From Cellulomonas sp. (lineage in GTDB: Bacteria > Actinomycetota > Actinomycetes > Actinomycetales > Cellulomonadaceae): a stretch of DNA of 39,994 nucleotides. The notes under the pieces are model-generated. The model saw only the letters and a list, made by a program, of their open reading frames with translations. It was not told the DNA's origin and made no database searches. Numbering within the stretch: the stretch's first letter is position 1; the number at the start of each line of letters is the position of its first letter. The position numbers were made by a program, and so were the translations under genes. The stretch is taken from the NCBI RefSeq assembly GCF_017744555.1, contig NZ_JAGIBD010000033.1, forward strand, positions 1-39,994, in the 5' to 3' direction. Below, piece after piece: positions 34,233 to 39,994 of this stretch.

Positions 34233-34239
34233 AGGTCGG
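34226..34239. repeat. Perfect 14-bp palindrome overlapping the hydrogenase box
   Basis: CCGACCTAGGTCGG is a perfect palindrome that shares seven bases with the DosR-like box at 34219-34232. It lies in the divergent region between the hydrogenase and the flavoprotein genes and could be an operator for a second regulator. Confidence 0.5.
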
Positions 34240-34314
34240 CGTCGTTCGTGCCTGCGTCCCGACGTTGTACGTTCGGCCGATGCCCCTGCGCGCCGCACCC
34301 GTCCGGCCCGGCCG

Positions 34315-35556
34315 ATGAGCACGGCGACCGTGGTCGGCGGCGGACCGGCCGGGCTGATCGCCGCGGAGGTGCTGGCGAAGGCCGGGGTGGCGGTCACGGT
34401 GTACGACCGCATGCCGTCCGTGGCCCGCAAGCTCCTCCTGGCGGGCCACGGCGGACTGAACATCACGCACTCCGAGGACCGTGACGCGTTCCTCGGCCGC
34501 TACGGCGGCTCGGCCGGCCGGCTGGCGCCGATGCTCGACGTGTTCGGGCCGCAGGACCTGCGCGACTGGTGCGCCGCGCGTGGCGAGCCGACGTTCGTCG
34601 GGTCGAGCGGGCGGGTCTTCCCGCGCTCGTTCCGCGCGGTGCCGCTGGTCCGCGCCTGGCAGGCGCGTCTCGCGGAGCTCGGGGTGCGGACCGAGACGCG
34701 CCGGCAGTGGACGGGGTGGACGGACCGGCGCGACGGGCTCCGCCTCACCGGCCCCGACGGGCGGACGGTCGAGGTCGCGAGCGACGCGGTGGTGTTCGCG
34801 CTCGGTGGGGCGTCGTGGCCGAGGCTCGGGTCGGACGGCGGCTGGGCCGACCGGTTCGCCGACCTCGGCGTGGCGGTGTCGCCGCTGCGGCCGGCCAACG
34901 TCGGGATGCGCGTCGCGTGGACGGGCCCGTTCGCGGACCGCTTCCAGGGGACGCCGCTCAAGAACGTCGCCCTGACGGTCCGCGGGCGGCCGGGACGCAC
35001 GGCTCGCGGCGACGCGATGGTGACCCGGTCCGGCATCGAGGGCGGGCCGGTGTACGCGATCGGTGCCACGATCCGCGACGCCCTCGACGCCGACGGCCGG
35101 TGCGTCCTCGACGTCGACCTCCGGCCCACCCACACCGTCGCGGAGCTCACCGACCGGTTGCAGCGGCGCCGGCCGAAGGACTCCGGGTCCACCTGGCTGC
35201 GGCGTTCGATCGGGCTCGACCCGGTCGCGGTCGCGCTGCTGTGGGACGCCGGCGGCGGCGCGCTGCCGAGCAGCCCCGCCGCGGCCGCCGAGCTGGTCAA
35301 GGCGGTGCCCGTGGTGGTGACCGCGACGATGCCGATCGACCGGGCGATCTCGACCGCGGGTGGCATCGCCTGGTCGGAGGTCGACGACTCGCTCATGCTG
35401 CGGCGCCTGCCGGGCACGTTCGTGGCGGGCGAGATGCTCGACTGGGAGGCACCCACGGGCGGGTACCTGCTGCAGGCGTCGTTCAGCACCGGTGTGGTGG
35501 CGGGACAGGGGGTGGTGGCCTGGCTGGAGCGCGGCCGGGCGCGGGGAGTCGTCTAG
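34315..35556 (+). CDS. FAD-dependent oxidoreductase, PP_4765 / BaiN (HI0933-like) family
   Basis: This 413-residue flavoprotein has an N-terminal FAD-binding motif VVGGGPAGLIAAE (about residues 6-18), the family motif KLLLAGHGGLNITHSE (about 38-53), a central FALGGASWPRLGSDGGW region (about 161-177) and the C-terminal STAGGIAWSEVDDSLMLRRLPGTFVAGEMLDWEAPTGGYLLQASFSTG block. This C-terminal block is characteristic of the HI0933/BaiN superfamily and matches the PP_4765 subgroup. Members reduce double bonds or have unknown substrates; here the substrate is unknown. The ATG at 34315 is 42 nt past a -10-like TACGTT (34268-34273). It is divergent from the hydrogenase operon. Confidence 0.87.
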   Translation: MSTATVVGGGPAGLIAAEVLAKAGVAVTVYDRMPSVARKLLLAGHGGLNITHSEDRDAFLGRYGGSAGRLAPMLDVFGPQDLRDWCAARGEPTFVGSSGRVFPRSFRAVPLVRAWQARLAELGVRTETRRQWTGWTDRRDGLRLTGPDGRTVEVASDAVVFALGGASWPRLGSDGGWADRFADLGVAVSPLRPANVGMRVAWTGPFADRFQGTPLKNVALTVRGRPGRTARGDAMVTRSGIEGGPVYAIGATIRDALDADGRCVLDVDLRPTHTVAELTDRLQRRRPKDSGSTWLRRSIGLDPVAVALLWDAGGGALPSSPAAAAELVKAVPVVVTATMPIDRAISTAGGIAWSEVDDSLMLRRLPGTFVAGEMLDWEAPTGGYLLQASFSTGVVAGQGVVAWLERGRARGVV

Positions 35557-35599
35557 GGACTTCGGTCCCTCGACCATCGCCTGACCGGAACTTTACGCT
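35555..35599 (+). promoter_or_regulatory. DosR/DevR-like box and -10 of the PFOR gene
   Basis: The 16-bp palindrome AGGGACTTCGGTCCCT (35555-35570) contains a perfect GGGAC-N4-GTCCC. After 24 bp from the 14-bp core (35556-35569) comes the -10 TACGCT (35594-35599), so the box centre is about 43 bp before the predicted start. The palindrome overlaps the stop codon of the upstream flavoprotein. In RNA it would form a 6-bp stem with a stable UUCG tetraloop, so a terminator role for the upstream gene is also possible. Confidence 0.65.
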
Positions 35600-35661
35600 C
35601 ACAGCGTCCCAGCTGGGCCTGTGAGGAATGCGATGAAGCCCCTCGTCGGCGGTCCGACTCA

Positions 35662-35685
35662 CGGGACGACGTCGCCGTCGTCCCG
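35662..35685 (+). repeat. Perfect hairpin in the PFOR leader
   Basis: CGGGACGACG (35662-35671) and CGTCGTCCCG (35676-35685) form a perfect 10-bp stem with a TCGC loop. It lies 62 nt before the PFOR start and about 56 nt past its predicted transcription start. It could be a leader attenuator, or the terminator of the upstream flavoprotein gene. Confidence 0.6.
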
Positions 35686-35747
35686 CCTCGGCGCGCCGTG
35701 GGGCAGGTCCGCACGGTCCGCTCCACTTCTCGCATCGGACGCGCTCA

Positions 35748-38700
35748 GTGACTGCTGATCAGCCCAAGTACCCAGGCCTTCCGGACGTCATCAACGGCAA
35801 CGGCGCAGTCGCGCACGTGATGAAGCACGTGTGCGGCGGTGTCATCGGCTACCCGATCACGCCCTCGACAGAGATCTCCGAGACGTTCGAGGCGGCCCGT
35901 GCCGAGGGCCAGCTCAACGTCTGGGGCGCCCATCCGTTCTTCGTCGAGGCCGAAGGTGAGCACTCGGCGCAGAGCGGCGCCCTGGGCGCTGCGCTCACCG
36001 GAGGTAATTTCATCTCCAATGCCTCGTCAAGCCAAGGCATCCTGTATGCCCTCGAGTCGCACTACGTGACCGTGGGCAAGAAGATCGGCGGCTTCGTCCT
36101 GCAGGTCGCGGCGCGCGTGGTGAGCAAGCACTCGCTGAACGTCATGGCCGGGCACGACGACATCTACGCGCTGCTCCCGGCCGGCTACACCATCCTGTTC
36201 GGGTCCAACCCGCAGGAGGCGTCCGACCTGGCGGCGATCGCGTACCGGACGTCGTCCCTGTCGCTGATCCCGGTCGCCAACACCTTCGACGGCTTCGCCA
36301 CGAGCCACGTGATGAGCGAGGTGCTGCTTCCCGAGCCCGAGCTCCTGAAGGAGTACCTGGGCGACCCGGCCGGTCGCATCGCCTCCCCGACCGTCGCGCA
36401 GGAGATCCTGTTCGGCGCCAAGGGCCGCGTGTTCCAGCTCGGCCGGTACCTCGACCGGCACGCCGCGGACTTCGCGCCCGACGACCTCGCCGCGCTGCGC
36501 GCCCACCTGGCGGCGATCGCCGACGAGGTCGAGGCCGACGACGCCGGCGACCTCGTCGCCGGGACGGCATCGTGGGTGCCCGAGGACCTGCGGGCGCAGT
36601 GGCGCCGCGCCTGGGTGAACGCGTGGGCCAAGGGCACGCGCCAGCTGGTGCCGGCGCTCGTCGACCCGCACAACCCGGGCCTCACCGGCCCGGTGCAGAA
36701 CCAGCCCGACTTCCAGGCCGGTGCGGTGGACCACCGCACGCACTTCGTCTCGGCGGTGCCGGCGCTCGCCCGCCAGGCGATGGCCGAGTACGCCGAGCTG
36801 ACCGGGCGCGCGTACTCCCCGGTCATGGCGTACGACTGCGAGGACGCCGACTACGTCATGGTCGGCCTCGGCTCGATCACGGACGACGTGCGTGCCGTGC
36901 TGCCCTACCTGCGGGCCCAGGGGCTCAAGGTCGGCGTCGTGTCCGTCAAGATGCTGCAGCCCTTCCCCGAGGCCGAGCTCGTCGAGGCGCTCAAGAACGC
37001 CAAGGCCGTCACGGTCCTCGAGCGGTCCGACGACACCGCCCTGACCCGCCTCGTGACGCAGGCGCTGTTCCGGGCCCGCGCCAACGCGTCCGCCCCGGAC
37101 GAGTTCCCCGGCATCCCCGCGCTCGCCACGAGCCCGCGCCTCACCACGGCGATCTTCGGCCTCGGCGGGCACGACGTGCAGCCGCGGCACACGGTCGCCG
37201 CGTTCAAGAACATGGTGTCGCCGACCGGCTCGCCGCTGGTCTACGTCGGCTCGCAGTTCTTCAACGACTCCGCGACGGGCGAGCTCGCGGGGATCCAGGA
37301 GCGGCTGCGCGCTGCCTACCCGGAGACCGAGCTCATGGCGCTCGCCACCGAGCCGAACCCACAGGTGCTGCCGCAGGACGCGCTGCGCATCCGGTTCCAC
37401 TCGGTCGGCGGCTACGGCACCATCGCCACCGGCAAGCTCCTCACCGACATCCTCGCCGGCGTGCTCGGCATGTACTCGAAGTCGGCGCCGAAGTACGGGT
37501 CGGAGAAGAGCGGCGCGGCGACCAACTTCTACATCACCCTGTCGCCCGAGCCCGTGCTGCTCACCAACGCCGAGCTCGAGGACGTGGAGGTCGTCGTCTC
37601 CCCGGACCACAAGGCGTTCGTCCACACCAACCCGCTCAAGGGCCTGGCGGTCGGCGGCACGTTCATCATGCAGTCCGACCTCGCGCCGATCGACGTGTGG
37701 CGCAGCCTGCCCGCGCACGCGCGGCGGACCATCCGCGAGAAGAAGATCACGTTCCTCGTGATGGACGCGTTCCGCGTCGCGAAGAAGCACGCGCCGACGC
37801 CTGAGCTCGAGACCCGGATGATGGGCATCGCGTTCATCGGCGCCGTCGTCGGCCGGGTCGACCGCATCTCCCAGGGGGCCACGCAGGACGCGATCCTCGA
37901 GAAGGTGCGCCACGAGCTGACGAAGAAGTTCGGTCGCAAGGGCGACACGATCGTCAGCTCGAACATGGCGGTCATCACCGACGCGATCGCGGCGATCCGC
38001 CCGATCGACTACGAGTCCGACGAGCTCGTCGCCGTCGACGCCGAGCCGGCAGCCGTACGCCAGCGCTCCGTCGCGCTGTCGGCGTCGATGTGCCCGGTCG
38101 CGGCGGAGCCGCGCGCCACGGCGCTCTTCGACCCCGCCTACTACGAGGACCTCGCCGCCCGCCCGTTCCGCGAGGGCACCGCCGGCGAGTCGCCGGTGCT
38201 CCCGGGCGCCGGCCTGTTCATGCCGGTCGGCACGGGCATCCAGAAGGACAAGGGCATCTTCCGGCGCACCGTGCCGGTGTTCGACCCGACCGCCTGCACC
38301 GGCTGCCTCGAGTGCGGGATCGTCTGTCCCGACGCGGCGATCCCGAACACGCTGCACGAGATCCACGACCTCGTGCTGTCGGCCATCGGCCAGGTGGACG
38401 CCCCGGAGCCGCAGCGCGAGGCTCTGCGCGCGGTGGCCTACGCCTGGTCCGAGCGGATCCGCCAGGAGCTCCGGGCGGACACCGGCGCGACGTCGCTCGC
38501 GGCGGTCGCCGCGAAGGCGGTCCCCGACACGGACGAACGCGCGGTCGCGCGGTACGCCGGCGCGGTCGTCGAGGCGCTCGCGGCGTTCCCCGTCGCGCGG
38601 ACGCGTCCGTTCTTCGACGCGACGGAGAAGCAGACGCCCGGCACCGGTGCGTTGTTCTCCGCGGTGATCGACCCGTGGAAGTGCACCGGCTGCCTGCAGT

Positions 38701-39994
38701 GCGTCGACGTCTGCGGGCCCGGCGCGCTGACGGCGGCCGAGCAGGACGAGAGCCTGCTCGACATGCTCGAGCAGCGGTTCGAGACGATGGCCGCGCTGCC
38801 CAACACGCCGAAGCGGTTCGTCGCCGACGCCGTGACACCCGGTGGCGACGTCAAGCGGATGGTCCTCGACCACGCGAACTACTACGCGATGGTCGGCGGG
38901 CACGGCGGCTGCCGAGGCTGCGGCGAGGTCACCGCGATCCGGCTGGTGACCGCACTGTCCAGGGCCCTCGGCCAGGAGCGCAGGCGCGCGCATGTCGCCG
39001 AGCTGGAGACCACGATCGAGCAGCTCACCGCCAAGCTCGGCACCGTCGACGACGCCGCCCGTCGCCGGCACCTCGGCACGCTCGTCGGCGAGCTCGACAA
39101 GGCGCTGTACCTCTACGAGGGCGGACCCACCGGCAGCGGTCCGGCGTCGACGGTCATCGCGAACTCGACCGGCTGCTCGTCGGTCTACGCCTCGACGATG
39201 CCGTTCCAGCCGTACCTCGACCCGTGGGTCAACAGCCTGTTCCAGGACGCCCAGCCGCTCGCCGTCGGCATCTACGAGGGCCTCGCGTCGCAGGTCGTCC
39301 CGGAGGTCCGGGCGCTGCGCGACGCGAAGCTCGAGCTGGCCGACGCCTACGACCCGGCCGTCCACGGCAAGGCCGGCGCGACGCTCACGTGGCACGACCT
39401 CACCGCCGACGAGCTCTCGCTCCTGCCGAACGTCCTGACCATCGGCGGCGACGGCGCGACGTACGACATCGGCTTCGGTGCCCTGTCGCGCGTCCTGACC
39501 GGCGGCACGCCGATCAAGGCCCTGGTGCTCGACACCGGGGGGTACTCCAACACCGGCGGCCAGGCCTCCACCGCGTCGCTCACCGGTCAGGACGCCGACC
39601 TCGCCCGGTACGGCAAGGCACATGCCGGCAAGCGTGAGGTGCGCAAGGAGTTGGGCGTCCTCGCGGCGTTCCACCCGAACGTCTTCGTCGCCACCACGGC
39701 GACCGCGCTGCACGGGCACTTCCTCGCCGCCGCCATGAGCATGCTCGAGTTCGACGAGGGCGCGGCGGTCATGGAGATCTACGCCCCCTGCGGCACGGAG
39801 AACGGCATCCCCGAGGACCTGTCGAACCGTCGCTCTCGCCTCGCGGTCGAGAGCCGGGTCAGCCCGCTGTTCGTGCACGACCCGCGCAAGGGCGACACCC
39901 TGCCCGAGCGGTTCGACCTCGACGGCAACCCGGACGTCGACGCGCTGTGGAGCACCTCGACCCTCGAGCACGTCGACGAGAACGGGAACCTGCA
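35748..39994 (+). CDS. nifJ: Pyruvate:ferredoxin (flavodoxin) oxidoreductase, long form, cut by window end
   Basis: This frame is open for 1415 codons and has no stop before the window ends. It encodes a single-chain PFOR that converts pyruvate and CoA to acetyl-CoA and CO2, passing electrons to ferredoxin or flavodoxin. Visible in order: domain I with IGYPITPSTEISE (about 27-39), domain II ending in VSVKMLQPFPEAELVEAL, the gamma domain FHSVGGYGTIATGKLL (about 548), two ferredoxin motifs (Cys850/853/856/860 and 979/982/985/989), proximal-cluster ligands CRGC (1055, 1058), Cys1143 and Cys1348, and the thiamine-diphosphate region GGDGATYDIG (about 1233) with YSNTGGQAS. Usual length is ~1170-1200; extra segments lie after domain I (about 215-295) and between Cys1058 and Cys1143. 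The GTG at 35748 is the only start in frame after the last upstream stop. Confidence 0.93.
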   Translation, partial: MTADQPKYPGLPDVINGNGAVAHVMKHVCGGVIGYPITPSTEISETFEAARAEGQLNVWGAHPFFVEAEGEHSAQSGALGAALTGGNFISNASSSQGILYALESHYVTVGKKIGGFVLQVAARVVSKHSLNVMAGHDDIYALLPAGYTILFGSNPQEASDLAAIAYRTSSLSLIPVANTFDGFATSHVMSEVLLPEPELLKEYLGDPAGRIASPTVAQEILFGAKGRVFQLGRYLDRHAADFAPDDLAALRAHLAAIADEVEADDAGDLVAGTASWVPEDLRAQWRRAWVNAWAKGTRQLVPALVDPHNPGLTGPVQNQPDFQAGAVDHRTHFVSAVPALARQAMAEYAELTGRAYSPVMAYDCEDADYVMVGLGSITDDVRAVLPYLRAQGLKVGVVSVKMLQPFPEAELVEALKNAKAVTVLERSDDTALTRLVTQALFRARANASAPDEFPGIPALATSPRLTTAIFGLGGHDVQPRHTVAAFKNMVSPTGSPLVYVGSQFFNDSATGELAGIQERLRAAYPETELMALATEPNPQVLPQDALRIRFHSVGGYGTIATGKLLTDILAGVLGMYSKSAPKYGSEKSGAATNFYITLSPEPVLLTNAELEDVEVVVSPDHKAFVHTNPLKGLAVGGTFIMQSDLAPIDVWRSLPAHARRTIREKKITFLVMDAFRVAKKHAPTPELETRMMGIAFIGAVVGRVDRISQGATQDAILEKVRHELTKKFGRKGDTIVSSNMAVITDAIAAIRPIDYESDELVAVDAEPAAVRQRSVALSASMCPVAAEPRATALFDPAYYEDLAARPFREGTAGESPVLPGAGLFMPVGTGIQKDKGIFRRTVPVFDPTACTGCLECGIVCPDAAIPNTLHEIHDLVLSAIGQVDAPEPQREALRAVAYAWSERIRQELRADTGATSLAAVAAKAVPDTDERAVARYAGAVVEALAAFPVARTRPFFDATEKQTPGTGALFSAVIDPWKCTGCLQCVDVCGPGALTAAEQDESLLDMLEQRFETMAALPNTPKRFVADAVTPGGDVKRMVLDHANYYAMVGGHGGCRGCGEVTAIRLVTALSRALGQERRRAHVAELETTIEQLTAKLGTVDDAARRRHLGTLVGELDKALYLYEGGPTGSGPASTVIANSTGCSSVYASTMPFQPYLDPWVNSLFQDAQPLAVGIYEGLASQVVPEVRALRDAKLELADAYDPAVHGKAGATLTWHDLTADELSLLPNVLTIGGDGATYDIGFGALSRVLTGGTPIKALVLDTGGYSNTGGQASTASLTGQDADLARYGKAHAGKREVRKELGVLAAFHPNVFVATTATALHGHFLAAAMSMLEFDEGAAVMEIYAPCGTENGIPEDLSNRRSRLAVESRVSPLFVHDPRKGDTLPERFDLDGNPDVDALWSTSTLEHVDENGNL

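Noticed and set aside
30919..34314. Very long plus-strand frame running through the hydrogenase region into the flavoprotein gene
   Set aside because: Its first ~1130 codons are a shadow of the hydrogenase on the minus strand; only the part from 34315 has protein motifs.
34087..34314. Possible riboswitch or small RNA between the hydrogenase and flavoprotein genes
   Set aside because: The palindromes are explained by regulator-type sites; I see no conserved riboswitch core or multi-stem fold.
36027..39971. 1314-codon open frame antisense to the PFOR gene
   Set aside because: High GC leaves the complementary frame free of stops. The translation is a low-complexity Arg/Asp/Val/Leu-rich sequence without recognisable motifs, while the plus frame encodes a full set of PFOR motifs.

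Overview
The window is chromosomal DNA of very high GC content from an actinobacterium. Strong G/C third-position codon bias, many GTG starts, frequent ATGA/GTGA start-stop overlaps, a KdpF subunit, an actinobacterial-type ATP-dependent DNA ligase and fermentative redox genes together suggest a facultatively anaerobic member of the Micrococcales, most likely Cellulomonadaceae. That placement is an inference. I see no rRNA, tRNA, CRISPR array, insertion sequence or phage.

Layout: (1) 106-1526, a fatty acid desaturase and a cold shock protein, both minus strand. (2) 1758-9752, a complete high-affinity potassium system: a 27-codon membrane peptide, then kdpF, kdpA, kdpB, kdpC, kdpD and kdpE, all overlapping, behind a promoter region with three phased direct repeats. 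A strong hairpin lies in the first codons of kdpD. (3) 9969-19049, transporters: a MacB/FtsX-type ABC pair (minus), a TetR gene with its ABC-2 exporter (plus), a small YchJ-type protein, and a second ABC-2 exporter. (4) 19054-22772, an SRPBCC protein, a LigB-type DNA ligase and a stand-alone gltD. (5) 22930-25152, a DoxX-type membrane protein divergent from a tandem universal stress protein and a flavodoxin. (6) 25156-27392, a TetR gene divergent from an NAD(P)-binding epimerase-like gene with twin operators, then a GNAT acetyltransferase. (7) 27389-34086, a minus-strand operon led by a very large [FeFe]-hydrogenase fused to a GltD-type oxidoreductase, then a substrate-binding lipoprotein, permease and ATPase of an SsuABC/TauABC-like transporter, and an RDD membrane protein. 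(8) 34315-39994, a PP_4765/BaiN-type flavoprotein and the first ~1415 codons of an unusually long pyruvate:ferredoxin (flavodoxin) oxidoreductase that runs off the window.

The most interesting signal is regulatory. Six sites fit (A/G)GG(A/T)C-N4-G(A/T)CC(C/T), with one relaxed position in one copy. This is the shape of the DosR/DevR dormancy-regulator box (GGGAC-N4-GTCCC). They lie upstream of the hydrogenase operon, PFOR, gltD, DoxX, the USP-flavodoxin pair and the MacB-like ABC pair. Each has a candidate -10 element 22-24 bp downstream on the strand of the gene it faces; for the hydrogenase and PFOR the spacing is identical (24 bp). I read this as an oxygen-limitation regulon joining pyruvate oxidation (PFOR), an electron carrier (flavodoxin), H2 metabolism (hydrogenase-GltD fusion), a second GltD and an unassigned ABC importer. 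The regulator and the hydrogenase maturases (HydE/F/G) are not in the window.
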